Source: Thiomonas sp. X19
GTDB lineage: Bacteria > Pseudomonadota > Gammaproteobacteria > Burkholderiales > Burkholderiaceae_C
DNA length: 64,000 bases
Assembly (NCBI RefSeq): GCF_900089495.1
Contig: NZ_LT605203.1
Location: 2,197,622 to 2,261,621, forward strand
Direction of reading: 5' to 3'
Within the stretch, counting starts at the first letter, position 1. Each line of letters starts with the position of its first letter. The notes beneath the pieces are model-generated. The model made no database searches. It saw nothing but the letters and a program-made list of their open reading frames with translations, and was not told the DNA's origin. Of the stretch, positions 17,550 to 27,563 are shown one piece after another. Position numbers and translations under genes: made by a program.

Positions 17550-17784
17550 GCGGCGATGCGGCGCAGCGGCAATCGCAATCGTCGCATCCGGGCCGCTACG
17601 CAATGTCGCAACCTTGTCTCAACAAACCGGGGGCAAGACTGTGGACAGAATCCGCAAAAGCGCGGCACAGCAGGTGCGCGCTGCCGTGCCTGAAAAGGTC
17701 TGCGCTGCGAGAACCATCGCTGTGGCCACCCGGCCTCATGAGATCGACCAGACCGCGCAGGGGGAGCCGCAAGGGGAGCTGTAA
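17539..17784 (+). CDS. small ORF downstream of mobA, uncertain
   Basis: About 80 codons overlapping the mobA stop, with no family match. A second frame starting at GTG 17546 is also open to 17830. The chosen frame gives A-A-A-I-A-I-V-A-S-G-P-L ... A-V-A-T-R-P-H-E-I-D, which is more protein-like. Start codon (TTG or GTG) unresolved. Confidence 0.3.
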   Translation: MGGERRCGAAAIAIVASGPLRNVATLSQQTGGKTVDRIRKSAAQQVRAAVPEKVCAARTIAVATRPHEIDQTAQGEPQGEL

Positions 17785-17807
17785 AAGGCGCGGCGTGGGT
17801 GTGTTTT

Positions 17808-17840
17808 GGGGGAATCTAGGGGGAATCTAGGGGGAATAAA
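17808..17840. repeat. three tandem 11-bp repeats beside tRNA-Pro
   Basis: GGGGGAATCTA (17808-17818), GGGGGAATCTA (17819-17829), GGGGGAATAAA (17830-17840). Such short tandem repeats lie near the tRNA-side ends of islands with tyrosine integrases, where they act as arm sites. No integrase gene is present here. Confidence 0.8.
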
Positions 17841-17864
17841 CCCGCGAAATTCACCATTTAGACG

Positions 17865-17892
17865 AAAAAAAGCCCACAGTGTTGGTGTGGGC
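17865..17892 (-). terminator. rho-independent terminator after tRNA-Pro
   Basis: On the minus strand, stem GCCCACA / TGTGGGC (17872-17878 with 17886-17892) followed by seven T. It is 34 bp past the tRNA 3' end and closes the core operon. Confidence 0.88.
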
Positions 17893-17926
17893 TTGTTCTC
17901 TAAGTCATTGATTTACTGAGTAAATT

Positions 17927-18003
<77 letters not shown>

Positions 18004-18029
18004 TCGACCAAGCCGAAGACTATAGCAGA

Positions 18030-18488
18030 TCACTCGAGGCTCAACAGCGCGCGCAATGCCTGCAATTGGCTGCGTAGATCGTCCTGTGTCGCGGCAGGCC
18101 AAACGGCGGGCTCGCCAATGGGCAAGCGCTGAAGTGGCGATGCGGCATCTTGTTTATCGGAAAATCTGCGGCCCATTGGCATGTGAACCGTGGATCCCGC
18201 GGTCTCTTCGGTGTCGTGCTGGGAAGCCTCGCCCTGTGATAGCCGCGCCCGTGCTCCCTGAATGGTGAAGCCTTGGTCGTAGAGAAGTTCGCGGATGCGG
18301 CGAATCAGGAGAACCTCATGGTGCTGGTAATAGCGGCGATTGCCGCGGCGCTTCATCGGCCGCAGTTGGCTGAATTCCTGTTCCCAGTAGCGCAGGACAT
18401 GCGACTTGACGCCGCACAATTCGCTGACTTCACCGATGGTGAAGTAGCGCTTGGACGGGATGGGCGGCAAATCCGAAGAGTCGGTCAT
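18030..18488 (-). CDS. MerR-family transcriptional regulator
   Basis: 152 residues. The N-terminal winged-helix Y-F-T-I-G-E-V-S-E-L-C-G-V then L-R-Y-W-E is the MerR DNA-binding domain (about 14-80), with R-R-I-R-E-L-L-Y-D-Q-G-F-T-I as its helical continuation. The C-terminal half is low in similarity and has no metal-binding cysteines. A MerR-like gene between ihfA and tRNA-Pro is a standard betaproteobacterial arrangement. Effector unknown. Confidence 0.92.
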   Translation of the reverse strand: MTDSSDLPPIPSKRYFTIGEVSELCGVKSHVLRYWEQEFSQLRPMKRRGNRRYYQHHEVLLIRRIRELLYDQGFTIQGARARLSQGEASQHDTEETAGSTVHMPMGRRFSDKQDAASPLQRLPIGEPAVWPAATQDDLRSQLQALRALLSLE

Positions 18489-18601
18489 GGTGAGGAAGAA
18501 AAAGCAATGCGTGTGCGTTGAGACATGACCGGACTATAGGACGCTACAGGTCGGTGTATTTTCGCGTCCCGCCAGGGCCGGCTGAAGCCCGCTCCTGGTC
18601 A

Positions 18602-18931
18602 TCACGCTTCGTCATTGAGTTGACTCTGCAGTTGTTCTTTGAATTTCTGACTGGGGTGAAAGGTGACGACGCGCCTGGCGTCGATGGGAATGATTTCCCC
18701 CGTGCGCGGGTTGCGCCCCGGACGCTGGGCCTTGTCGCGCAACTGGAAATTGCCGAAGTTCGAAAGCTTCACATCGTGTCCGGATGCCAGTGCGTCACGA
18801 ATGAGGTCGAAGAATGCGTCGACCATGTCTTTCGACTCACGCTTGTTCAGGCCTATGCGTTCGTACAGCAGTTCGGACAGCTCGGCCTTGGTCAGGCTGG
18901 GCGTCTGTAGCGTGGTGACGAGTTTTTCCAT
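18602..18931 (-). CDS. ihfA: integration host factor subunit alpha
   Basis: 109 residues. Start at ATG 18931 (GGGGAG upstream) rather than the in-frame ATG eight codons earlier. [11 protein letters not shown] then the beta-arm [12 protein letters not shown] contain the DNA-bending proline (R-N-P-R) of HU/IHF proteins. It follows pheT by 39 bp, the classical pheST-ihfA linkage. IHF bends DNA for recombination, replication and transcription. Confidence 0.97.
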   Translation of the reverse strand: MEKLVTTLQTPSLTKAELSELLYERIGLNKRESKDMVDAFFDLIRDALASGHDVKLSNFGNFQLRDKAQRPGRNPRTGEIIPIDARRVVTFHPSQKFKEQLQSQLNDEA

Positions 18932-18970
18932 GTTCTGTGGCTCCCCTATGTTCAACGTCGGTAGGCGCGG

Positions 18971-21403
18971 TCAGTTTCTCAGGCTGGCACCGAGAGTCAG
19001 TCGCATGGCCTCGATCACACCTTCACTTGCGGCATCGGCTTGCATATCGGTCAAGGTCTCCGCAGCCTGTAGCGTCAGGCGCAGTGCCACGCTTTTGCGC
19101 GTCTTGCCTTCTTCGTGCTGGGGAAGAAAGACATCGAAAAGCTCGACATCCTGGACGATACCGCAACGCGCATCCGATGTACGCGCCTCGCGCACGACTT
19201 GCAGGATCCTTGCCGCGGGAATGGTTCGATCCATCACGAAAGACAAGTCGCGCAGAATGGCCGGTGCACGTGCCACGGGGCAGACTGTTGGCATGGCCTG
19301 CGATTGCAGGGCCATGGCATCGAGCTCGAACACCACTGGAGCATGAGGCAAAGCGTACTTTTGCATCCAGCGGGGATGCACCTCACCGAGGATGCCGACC
19401 GCTTGGCCATTGAGTAAAACCGCTGCGCTTCGACCAGGATGCAAGGCCGGATGCACCAATGGCTCGAAGCTCAACAAACCAGCGCCGGCGCAGAGCTGCT
19501 CAATGTCGTTCTTCACGTCGAAAAAATCCACCAGGCGTTCGGCCTGCGCCCACTGCATGGGCCAGACCGGGCCATAGGCCAGGCCGCCGACGCGCATGGG
19601 CTGCGCAATGCCGGCAGGCTGTGCCGCATTTGCTGCGCGCGTGTCGCGCATGAACACACGCCCCAGTTCGAACAATCGAACACGCCGCGCCTTGTGGCTC
19701 AAGTTCAGGCGCAGCGCCTGGAGCAAGCCGCCGAGCAGACTGCTGCGCATGACGCTGGCCTGCGCCGCGATGGGGTTCAGCAGTTGGATGGGTTGGGAAT
19801 TGCCGACAAGAGCGGTTTCCCACTCAGGTTCGGCGAAACTGAAATTGATGGTTTCCTGATACGCGCGGGCAGCGAGCAATTCGCGCAGCGCATGCTGACT
19901 GCGCTGCCCTTCGGGGGCAGGCAGCATGCGGGCCTGAGCGAGGGGCGGAACCGTGGGAATGTTGGCATAGCCATGAATGCGAGCGACTTCCTCGATCAGG
20001 TCTTCTTCAATCTCGAGATCGAAACGGTAGCTTGGCGGGGTGACGCGGAAAGCGACGTCAGCGCCAGATCCTTCTTGCTGGAATGGCAAACCGAGGCGCG
20101 TAAAAACGTCCGCCATGCGATCAACGCCGATGGACACGCCCATGATGCGCTCGCAACGTGCCGCGCGCATGCGCACCGGTTCGCGTTCCGGCAACTGCAG
20201 GATGTGGTCGTCGAGCGGGCCCGGCTGCCCACCGCAGATGTCGAGGATGAGGCGGGTGATGTGCTCGGCGTGCTGCGTGGTTGTTGCGGCATCGACCCCG
20301 CGCTCGAAGCGCATGCCGGCATCGGTGGAAAAGTTGTAGCGGCGGGCACGACCACGGACGGCGTCGGGCCACCAGAACGCTGCTTCGACGTAGACATTGC
20401 GCGTGTCCAGGCTGACGGCCGTGGCGTCACCTCCCATGATCCCGGCGAGGGACTCGATGCCGCGTCCAGCGGCAATGACGCCGACTTGCGCATCCACCTC
20501 CACGGTCTGCCCGTTGAGCAGCTTGAGCGACTCCCCCGGCCTGCCCCAACGCACCTCAAGGTCGCCTTCGACCTTGTCGAGATCGAACACATGCGAGGGC
20601 CGGCCGAGTTCCAGCATGACGTAGTTGGAGATGTCCACCAGTGCCGAAATACTGCGCTGGCCGGCGCGCTCCAGGCGCTGGCGCATCCAGGCAGGAGTCG
20701 GGGCCTGCGCATTCACGCCACGGATCACACGGCCGGAAAAACGACCGCAGAGTTCGGCTGCCTCGATGCGGACCGGCAGGACCTCATCCAGGGCCGGAAT
20801 CACGGGAGGAAAACTGGGTTGCACCAACGGAGTTCCGGTCACTGCGGCCAGCTCGCGCGCCACACCCAACACGCTGAGACAGTGGCCCAAATTGGGCGTG
20901 AGCTTGATGGTGAAGACGCAGTCGTCGAGGTCCAGCGCCTGGCGCAAGTCCTGCCCGGTTTTGAGCTCTTGCGGCAAGGCCAGTAGGCCAGTGTGATCGG
21001 AGGACAAACCCAGCTCCTTGGCCGAGCACAACATGCCCTGGGAGGTCACGCCGCGCACGGTTGCCGCAGTCATCTGCAGCGGCTTCCCATCCGCCGCAGA
21101 TGGCGGCAGCATGGCGCCCAGCAGGGCGCAGGGGGCCTTCATGCCCAAAGCCACATTGGGTGCGCCACAGACGATTTGCAAGGCCTCGGCTTGTCCCACT
21201 TGCACTTGGCAGACACGCAGCCGGTCTGCATTCGGATGGGGTTCGACCTTCACCACCTCGCCCACCACGACGCCACTGAATGCGGGTGCGGCGGCCTGCA
21301 TGTCTTCAACCTCGAGGCCGGCCATGGTCAAACGGTCGGCAATCTGTTCGCTGCTCAGGTCCGGATTGCAGAACTGTCGCAGCCAGGATTCGGGCACTTG
21401 CAT
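18971..21403 (-). CDS. pheT: phenylalanyl-tRNA synthetase beta subunit
   Basis: 810 residues, full length for PheT. The N-terminal tRNA-binding EMAP-like domain is present (V-V-G-E-V-V-K-V-E-P-H-P-N-A-D-R-L, about 45-60). B5 and the catalytic-like core follow, and the C-terminal anticodon-binding fold ends in R-L-T-L-Q-A-A. Works as alpha2beta2 with PheS. Same strand, 64 bp downstream of pheS. Confidence 0.98.
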   Translation of the reverse strand: MQVPESWLRQFCNPDLSSEQIADRLTMAGLEVEDMQAAAPAFSGVVVGEVVKVEPHPNADRLRVCQVQVGQAEALQIVCGAPNVALGMKAPCALLGAMLPPSAADGKPLQMTAATVRGVTSQGMLCSAKELGLSSDHTGLLALPQELKTGQDLRQALDLDDCVFTIKLTPNLGHCLSVLGVARELAAVTGTPLVQPSFPPVIPALDEVLPVRIEAAELCGRFSGRVIRGVNAQAPTPAWMRQRLERAGQRSISALVDISNYVMLELGRPSHVFDLDKVEGDLEVRWGRPGESLKLLNGQTVEVDAQVGVIAAGRGIESLAGIMGGDATAVSLDTRNVYVEAAFWWPDAVRGRARRYNFSTDAGMRFERGVDAATTTQHAEHITRLILDICGGQPGPLDDHILQLPEREPVRMRAARCERIMGVSIGVDRMADVFTRLGLPFQQEGSGADVAFRVTPPSYRFDLEIEEDLIEEVARIHGYANIPTVPPLAQARMLPAPEGQRSQHALRELLAARAYQETINFSFAEPEWETALVGNSQPIQLLNPIAAQASVMRSSLLGGLLQALRLNLSHKARRVRLFELGRVFMRDTRAANAAQPAGIAQPMRVGGLAYGPVWPMQWAQAERLVDFFDVKNDIEQLCAGAGLLSFEPLVHPALHPGRSAAVLLNGQAVGILGEVHPRWMQKYALPHAPVVFELDAMALQSQAMPTVCPVARAPAILRDLSFVMDRTIPAARILQVVREARTSDARCGIVQDVELFDVFLPQHEEGKTRKSVALRLTLQAAETLTDMQADAASEGVIEAMRLTLGASLRN

Positions 21404-21467
21404 GGGCTAGGTTTCGTCGGGGTGGAATGAAGAAAGGTTGCGTGTCGAGGCAACGGCCTAGGGGCCA

Positions 21468-22520
21468 TCAAGCCGGGTTGAACTGCTCGAGAAAGCGCAA
21501 GTCGCCACTGTAAAACTGGCGCAGGTCACCCACGCCATAACGCAACATGGTCAGGCGCTCGATGCCGGAACCGAAAGCGAAGCCGATGTATTGCTCGGGA
21601 TCCAGGCCGAAGTTGCGCACCACCGTGGGATGCACCTGCCCAGCGCCGGAAATTTCCAGCCAGCGGCCTTTGAGCGGACCGCTGTCGAACATCATGTCGA
21701 TTTCGGCCGAGGGTTCGGTGAAGGGAAAATAGGATGGCCGAAACCGCAGCGTGATGTCATCGCGCTCGAAAAACGTCTGCAGGAAACTGGTGTACACGCC
21801 CTTGAGGTCGGCCAGGGAAACACGCTCTCCAATCCACAGGCCTTCAAACTGGTGAAACATCGGCGAATGCGTGGCGTCACTGTCGACGCGGTAGGTGCGC
21901 CCAGGAGCAATCACCTTGATGTCGGGCATTGCACCTATACCTGCTGCGTAACGCTGCACATGCGCCCGCGCATGCCGGACCTGCATCGGCGAAGTGTGCG
22001 TGCGCAACAGCAATGGCTGGCCGCGTTCGTCCTCCACGTCCACATAGAACGTGTCCTGCATCGACCTGGCAGGATGGTTCTGCGGCGAATTCAACGCCGT
22101 AAAGTTGGTCCAGTCGTCTTCGATTTCAGGGCCTTCGGCCACGGCAAAGCCGATGGAACTGAAGATCTCCTCGATCCGCATCCAGGAACGCACCACCGGA
22201 TGCAATCCACCGCCATGCTGGCCACGGCCCGGCAAGGTGACGTCGATGGCTTCGGCTGCGAGCTTGGCGTGCAACTCCAATTCCGCGAGGGCTGCACGCC
22301 GTTGCTGCAAGGCAGCTTCAATGCCCTGTTTGGCCAGATTGATGCTTGCGCCTTGCTCACGCTTGCGTTCAGGCGAGAGTTGCGACAAACCTTTCATCAG
22401 GGCCGTGATCGCCCCGGCTTTGCCAAGGTAGCGCGCCTTGGCGTTTTCCAACTCGGCAGGGTGCGAGATGGCCGCAAACTCCGTTTCGGCCCGATGCACC
22501 AGATCTTGCAATTCCGTCAT
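21468..22520 (-). CDS. pheS: phenylalanyl-tRNA synthetase alpha subunit
   Basis: 350 residues. N-terminal coiled coil, then the class II catalytic domain with [11 protein letters not shown] and [10 protein letters not shown] (motif 2 region). The C-terminal [15 protein letters not shown] is motif 3. Downstream of rplT in the standard infC-rpmI-rplT-pheS-pheT cluster. Confidence 0.98.
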   Translation of the reverse strand: MTELQDLVHRAETEFAAISHPAELENAKARYLGKAGAITALMKGLSQLSPERKREQGASINLAKQGIEAALQQRRAALAELELHAKLAAEAIDVTLPGRGQHGGGLHPVVRSWMRIEEIFSSIGFAVAEGPEIEDDWTNFTALNSPQNHPARSMQDTFYVDVEDERGQPLLLRTHTSPMQVRHARAHVQRYAAGIGAMPDIKVIAPGRTYRVDSDATHSPMFHQFEGLWIGERVSLADLKGVYTSFLQTFFERDDITLRFRPSYFPFTEPSAEIDMMFDSGPLKGRWLEISGAGQVHPTVVRNFGLDPEQYIGFAFGSGIERLTMLRYGVGDLRQFYSGDLRFLEQFNPA

Positions 22521-22668
22521 GGCATGAAGACTCGTGTGAACGCACTACGACTGTGCTGCGAAGCGGCGAGAAAAAAGGCCCGGATTGACCAGGCCTTGGC
22601 ATCGGGACGCCGGACGTGCCCCTGGGCACATCCGGTCGTTGAGCAGCACAGGGCTGCTGCAATCAGGC

Positions 22669-23025
22669 TCAGGCCAGCTTGGCCTTGACCTGTTCGACGA
22701 TCTTGCCGAAGGCAATCGAGTCGTGCACAGCCATATCAGCCAGCACTTTGCGGTCGATTTCGATGGCGGCCTTTTTCATGCCGTTCATGAACACGCTGTA
22801 GCTCATGCCGCGTTCGCGCACTGCCGCATTGATCCGTGTAATCCAGAGCGCGCGGAACACGCGCTTCTTGGCACGACGGTCACGGTAGGCGTATTGGCCG
22901 GCCTTCATCACCGCCTGCTTGGCGATGCGGAAGACATTTTTACGACGGCCGCGGAAACCCTTGGCCTGATCCAGAACTTTTTTGTGGCGGGCGCGAGCCG
23001 TTACACCACGTTTGACGCGAGGCAT
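22669..23025 (-). CDS. rplT: 50S ribosomal protein L20
   Basis: 118 residues, starting [16 protein letters not shown], the conserved basic rRNA-binding tail of L20. Needed for 50S assembly; in Enterobacteria it also represses its operon translationally. 42 bp after rpmI. Confidence 0.98.
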   Translation of the reverse strand: MPRVKRGVTARARHKKVLDQAKGFRGRRKNVFRIAKQAVMKAGQYAYRDRRAKKRVFRALWITRINAAVRERGMSYSVFMNGMKKAAIEIDRKVLADMAVHDSIAFGKIVEQVKAKLA

Positions 23026-23067
23026 TTGATCACTCCTTCATCAGAAAAAACGCGAGAGCCCTGGAGC

Positions 23068-23265
23068 TCAAGCAAACGGCATCATCTGGGCGACATGGCC
23101 CATATTCGTCGCGTGCACTTCGGTGGAGCCACGAAGATGACGTTTGTTTTTGGTTGTCTTCTTGGTGAGGATGTGACGCTTGAACGCCTGGCCACGCTTG
23201 ACCGTGCCGCCTGGGCGGACGCGAAAGCGCTTGGCGGCGCTTTTCTTGGTTTTCATCTTGGGCAT
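23068..23265 (-). CDS. rpmI: 50S ribosomal protein L35
   Basis: 65 residues. Start at [14 protein letters not shown] (23265); the longer open frame upstream is not L35. Very basic, with H-I-L-T-K-K-T-x-K and L-R-G-S typical of the family. Confidence 0.97.
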   Translation of the reverse strand: MPKMKTKKSAAKRFRVRPGGTVKRGQAFKRHILTKKTTKNKRHLRGSTEVHATNMGHVAQMMPFA

Positions 23266-23422
23266 TGATTGCTCCATTGAGGTTGACATGGTCGCAGGCG
23301 TCTGCCGAAGCAGCACTTGAGCCTGCGCTCACTTGTAATCAGCCAGTCCCGATGCTCCGGGAATCTGGCTGTGGACCGCACACAGGCAGCGCCTGCGCAT
23401 CGGATGTCGAGCAGCTGAGCTG

Positions 23423-23968
23423 CTATTTTTTCTTGCGAGGCGACAGCACCATGATCATCTGCCGCCCTTCGAGTCTGGGCATTTGCTCGACCTGGCCATG
23501 CGGCTCGAGGTCGTCGCGTACACGCTCCAGCAAACGCATGCCAATGTCTTGGTGGGTGATTTCGCGGCCGCGAAATCGCAAGGAAACCTTGGCTTTATCC
23601 CCATCATCAAGAAACCGCTTCAAGTTCCTGATTTTAATCAGATAATCACCTTCATCAGTAGCCGGCCTGAACTTGACTTCCTTGATCTGGATTTGCTTTT
23701 GCTTGAGCTTGGCTTCGTGTGTTTTTTTCTGTTCCTGATACTTGAACTTGCCGTAATCCATCAAGCGGCAGACCGGGGGCACGGCCGTCGGTGCGATCTC
23801 GACCAGATCGACGCCATGTTCTTCGGCCATGCGCAGCGCCTCGGTGATGGAGACGATGCCTAGGGCCTCGTTTTCCTCGCCCGACAGGCGAACTTCAGGG
23901 ACGGTGATTTCACGATTGAGGCGGTGGGCCCTTTTTTCCGGGGCATTACGGCTCTGTACAGTAGCGAT
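23423..23968 (-). CDS. infC: translation initiation factor IF-3 (AUC start)
   Basis: 181 residues when started at ATC 23966-23968, preceded by AAAGG. This yields the conserved N-terminal R-A-H-R-L-N-R-E-I and [13 protein letters not shown] before M-A-E-E. The first ATG (23830) would delete most of the N-terminal domain. IF3 genes are known to use rare start codons (AUU in E. coli) so that IF3 represses its own translation; AUC here suggests the same control. The C-domain ends in [13 protein letters not shown]. Confidence 0.95.
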   Translation of the reverse strand: MATVQSRNAPEKRAHRLNREITVPEVRLSGEENEALGIVSITEALRMAEEHGVDLVEIAPTAVPPVCRLMDYGKFKYQEQKKTHEAKLKQKQIQIKEVKFRPATDEGDYLIKIRNLKRFLDDGDKAKVSLRFRGREITHQDIGMRLLERVRDDLEPHGQVEQMPRLEGRQMIMVLSPRKKK

Positions 23969-24008
23969 GGTTCAACCTTTCAATGCTGAGAACAACTGTG
24001 CACCCCGG

Positions 24009-25916
24009 CTATTGCAAATCAGCCAGTTCCTGGAGCATTCTTTGGGAAAACTCGGACAGGGGACGCACACCCAGGTCTTTGTTGCCACGCGCCCGCACTG
24101 CAACAGCCTGGGATGCGCGCTCCTTATCACCGACCACGAGCAGATAAGGAATTTTTTGCAACGAGTGTTCCCTAATTTTATAGGTGATTTTTTCGTTGCG
24201 CAAATCGGACTCGACTCTAAAGCCTTGTTTTTTCAGCGCTTGTGTCACTTCGGCGGCATAGGCGGCGGAATCGTCGGTGATATTGAGCACCATGGCCTGC
24301 ACCGGCGCGAGCCAAAGTGGCAAGGCTCCGGCATGGTGCTCGATCAACACGCCGATGAAACGCTCCATCGAACCGACGATGGCACGATGCAGCATGACGG
24401 GTCGCACGCGGGCCGAATGCTCGTCGACATAGCTCGCGTCGAGACGCTCGGGCATCATGAAGTCAACCTGCATGGTGCCAACCTGCCAGGCGCGGCCGAT
24501 CGAATCCTTCATGTGGTATTCGACCTTGGGGCCGTAGAAGGCGCCCTCGCCCGGCAGTTCGGTCCAACGCACACCGCAAGCCTTGAGCGCCGCGCGTAGC
24601 GCAGTTTCTGCCTTGTCCCAGACCGCATCGTCGCCAATGCGTTTTTCGGGTCGCAGGGCAATTTTCAGGTCGATCTCGGTGAAACCGAAATCACTGTAGA
24701 CCTTCATGGCCTGCCGGTGAAAAGCGGTGACTTCGGATTCGATCTGATCTTCGGTACAGAAAATGTGCCCATCGTCCTGGGTGAAACCGCGCACCCGGAG
24801 CAGGCCATGCAGCGCGCCCGATGGTTCGTTCCGGTGGCAGGCACCGAACTCGCCGTAGCGCAGCGGCAAGTCGCGATAGCTGCGCAAGCCCGTGTTGAAG
24901 ACTTGCACATGGCCAGGGCAGTTCATCGGCTTGAGCGCATACTCGCGCTTTTCCGACTCGGTGAAGAACATGTTCTCGGCGTAGTTGTCCCAGTGACCGG
25001 ACCGCTTCCATAAGCTCACGTCCAGCACCTGGGGGCAACGAACTTCCTGGTAACCGCTGTCACGGTACACCTGGCGCATGTACTGTTCGACCGCCTGCCA
25101 CAGCGCCCAGCCCTTGGGATGCCAAAAGGCGAGGCCCGGCGCCTCATCCTGGAAGTGGAACAGGTCGAGTTCTTTGCCCAGGCGACGGTGGTCGCGCTTC
25201 TCGGCTTCTTCCAATCGCTGCAGGTAGGCGGCCTGGTCTTCCTTGCGAGTCCAGGCCGTGCCGTAAATGCGCTGCAACTGCTCATTGCGGTGGTCGCCAC
25301 GCCAGTAGGCGCCGGCAAGCTTCATCAGCTTGAACACCTTGAGCTTGCCGGTGGAAGGGACATGCGGACCGCGGCAAAGGTCGGTGAACCGGCCTTCGGT
25401 GTAGAGCGAGACATCTTCGCCTGCGGGGATGCTGGCGATGATTTCAGCCTTATAGATCTCGCCCTGGTCCTTGAAAAAAGGGACGGCCTCGTCACGCGGC
25501 AAAACACGACGCGACACGGGCTCGTCCTGCGCGGCAAGGGAAACCATCTTGGCTTCAATCGCCACCAGGTCTTCCGGGGTGAATGGCCGCTTGTAGGCAA
25601 AGTCGTAATAGAAGCCGTTTTCGATCACCGGGCCGATGGTGACCTGGGCTTGCGGGAACAATTCCTTCACCGCATAGGCCAGCAAATGGGCCGTGGAATG
25701 GCGAATGATGTCCAGCCCCTCCGCGTCCTTGTCGGTGACGATGGCCACTTGTGCGTCGTGGCTGAGGGTGTGGCTCAAGTCGACAAGACGGCCGTCAACC
25801 TTGCCTGCGAGCGCCGCTTTGGCTAGCCCCGGACCAATCGAAGCAGCGACTTGGGCGAGCGTGACGTCACCATCGAAGTGACGAACAGAGCCGTCGGGAA
25901 GCGTGATTTGAGGCAT
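24009..25916 (-). CDS. thrS: threonyl-tRNA synthetase
   Basis: 635 residues starting [10 protein letters not shown] at 25916. N-terminal TGS domain, then the editing domain with [10 protein letters not shown] and the class II core with M-N-C-P-G-H and [15 protein letters not shown] motifs. The anticodon-binding domain ends the protein. First gene of the core cluster; 40 bp separate it from infC. Confidence 0.98.
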   Translation of the reverse strand: MPQITLPDGSVRHFDGDVTLAQVAASIGPGLAKAALAGKVDGRLVDLSHTLSHDAQVAIVTDKDAEGLDIIRHSTAHLLAYAVKELFPQAQVTIGPVIENGFYYDFAYKRPFTPEDLVAIEAKMVSLAAQDEPVSRRVLPRDEAVPFFKDQGEIYKAEIIASIPAGEDVSLYTEGRFTDLCRGPHVPSTGKLKVFKLMKLAGAYWRGDHRNEQLQRIYGTAWTRKEDQAAYLQRLEEAEKRDHRRLGKELDLFHFQDEAPGLAFWHPKGWALWQAVEQYMRQVYRDSGYQEVRCPQVLDVSLWKRSGHWDNYAENMFFTESEKREYALKPMNCPGHVQVFNTGLRSYRDLPLRYGEFGACHRNEPSGALHGLLRVRGFTQDDGHIFCTEDQIESEVTAFHRQAMKVYSDFGFTEIDLKIALRPEKRIGDDAVWDKAETALRAALKACGVRWTELPGEGAFYGPKVEYHMKDSIGRAWQVGTMQVDFMMPERLDASYVDEHSARVRPVMLHRAIVGSMERFIGVLIEHHAGALPLWLAPVQAMVLNITDDSAAYAAEVTQALKKQGFRVESDLRNEKITYKIREHSLQKIPYLLVVGDKERASQAVAVRARGNKDLGVRPLSEFSQRMLQELADLQ

Positions 25917-26332
25917 GGCGTGTGACTCTGGAAATGAAAAAGTGCGGTCAAGCCGCACTTTCAGTAGCCCCTGGAAGGAGCCGCGCGAACCTAACCCTGT
26001 TGTTCAAGGCTTGGGACAAGTTCGCGGTGTCATGACCATGGTGTCGCAGTTATTGTGTGTGCGCAAATTCGCGGGGGAAGCTCGCAGGAAGACTGGTAGG
26101 CGGTATTGGAATCGAAATCGCTCAGAAATCGTCCTAAGCTTTTGATTTTAAACATACCAAGCTTTATTGTGCTGAAAAAATACCGTCATTTGTACCGTCA
26201 AGAGCGAACGCGTTTTTGGTTCGATCGAGACGCTTAAACGGTGACCCAACTCTGAAGTCTAGCAAACCCCATTCGGAAGGCGGCTACACCACAGCCCATG
26301 ATTTGCGATCTGGAGGCCCCGTAGAGGATCTC
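25917..26332. other. intergenic region upstream of thrS
   Basis: No gene seen. The first 100 bp should hold the thrS promoter on the minus strand. Two TACCGTCA repeats lie at 26181-26200. The DNA is AT-rich around 26130-26200, unlike its surroundings, as at an island junction. Confidence 0.5.
26181..26200. repeat. tandem TACCGTCA repeats (12-bp spacing)
   Basis: TACCGTCA at 26181-26188 and 26193-26200, in an AT-rich stretch between the core cluster and the next accessory genes. Similar in spacing to the repeats at 17808 and 33767; possible integrase arm sites. Confidence 0.5.
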
Positions 26333-26557
26333 ATGATGCTGTCCAAACTCATCTCCGTCGTGATCATTTTCCTGGTTGTGGCCTTTGGCTTGGCCATAGG
26401 CCTTGTCACGAACCATCTCGCTACTACGACTAGCGCAAGCTGGCAAGCCGTAAAGCCTCAGTTGCCAGGCCGCCAGACCCGCCGCAACTCCGGCTCGGCA
26501 CGCACCCGACCCGTCGGGCTTTGCGCCAGTGGCTCCTTGCGCTGCAACGCATGCTGA
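26333..26557 (+). CDS. small single-pass membrane protein, possibly frameshifted
   Basis: 74 codons. Residues 5-27 (L-I-S-V-V-I-I-F-L-V-V-A-F-G-L-A-I-G-L-V) form one strong transmembrane helix. After about residue 35 the -1/+2 frame (R-P-P-D-P-P-Q-L-R-L ... R-R-A-L-R-Q-W-L-L-A-L-Q-R-M-L, ending near 26583) looks more coding-like, so the gene may be frameshifted near 26435. Function unknown. Confidence 0.4.
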   Translation: MMLSKLISVVIIFLVVAFGLAIGLVTNHLATTTSASWQAVKPQLPGRQTRRNSGSARTRPVGLCASGSLRCNAC

Positions 26558-26757
26558 CGCGACGCAGGCAACAGGTCATGCGCTGAATCCAACTCGTGCA
26601 TGTCCCGAGCCTTCCGAGGGTGGAGAGCCGAATTGGCCTGCCCAGGTCGCCGACGCATCGGCTGACGACGTTTCCTGCCCACGCGACGGTTGCGTCGACT
26701 TGCATTCGCTCGGTCCCGTGCTGAGATGGTTGGCATCCCCATCCCGGAGAGCCCACG

Positions 26758-27558
26758 ATGCCAACCCGCCCCACCCCTCACCCCACCCCCCAAGCCTCAT
26801 CCCCAGCCCCCTCCCCACCCCCATCGCCGCGATGCAGCCGCCTGGCCGCCCTGCGCGACATCCTGCTCGTGCTGTTCTGGACCGATTCGCCGGCCGGCCA
26901 CCGCATCCGCCTGGGGCTGCAACGCCGCTTCGCACGCCGTGGCCAATCCCCCCAGGGCGCACGTCGCATGGCCGGCCTGCGTCTGGCCGCCGCGCTGGGG
27001 CTTGCCACCCTGTTCGCCCCCTGGCTGATCCTGGCCGCCGCCCTGGGCAGTGCCGCCCTGGCTTGCCGTTCAGCGGCAATGAGCCAGACATTCCTGCTGC
27101 TGGCCTTCGCCCTGGCCGCGCTCTACGGCCGCGGCATCCTGCACCTCGGCCGAGGCGATGCCTGGCTCAAGTCCATCTTCCGGGTCAGCGGCCAGGACCT
27201 GCAGGCGCTACCCCTGGACGCCACGCTGGCGCGGCTGCAGCCCCAAGCCCTGGGAGGCGAGACCCTGCGGCACTGGCAGCGCGCCCGGCGCTGGGCCTGG
27301 GCAACGGTGGCGCTGCTGCCGGGACTGGCTTGGGGTCTGGCGTGGAGTGTGGGCTGGATCCTGGCCCACCGGCCGGCAGACGGGTGTCTTGCGCTGATCT
27401 GGGTGCTGGGCACAGCGCTGGGGCTGGCGATGTGGCTGCCCAGCCGCTACGACCACCACGTGGTCCTGGCCTTCGGCCTGAGCCTGGATGCACCCCAAGC
27501 CACCGAGACAGCCGAAGCCACCGAGACTGACCTTGCCCCTGGAATCCGTATCCCATAG
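26758..27558 (+). CDS. multi-pass membrane protein, 3' end replaced by IS3
   Basis: 266 residues as read. A Pro/Ser-rich N-terminus precedes hydrophobic helices at about 80-110, 115-135, 190-215 and 225-245. GGAG lies 9 bp before the ATG. The last ten codons (D-L-A-P-G-I-R-I-P) come from the IS3 terminal repeat. Removing the IS and one GAC copy changes the end to T-E-T-I-H-A-P-Q-N-A-A-R, stop at 28850-28852. It precedes an AAA+ ATPase gene on the same strand and may have formed a membrane/ATPase pair. Family not recognised. Confidence 0.6.
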   Translation: MPTRPTPHPTPQASSPAPSPPPSPRCSRLAALRDILLVLFWTDSPAGHRIRLGLQRRFARRGQSPQGARRMAGLRLAAALGLATLFAPWLILAAALGSAALACRSAAMSQTFLLLAFALAALYGRGILHLGRGDAWLKSIFRVSGQDLQALPLDATLARLQPQALGGETLRHWQRARRWAWATVALLPGLAWGLAWSVGWILAHRPADGCLALIWVLGTALGLAMWLPSRYDHHVVLAFGLSLDAPQATETAEATETDLAPGIRIP

Positions 27559-27563
27559 CCGAC

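Noticed and set aside
19439..20986. 515-codon plus-strand open frame
   Set aside because: Antisense to pheT.
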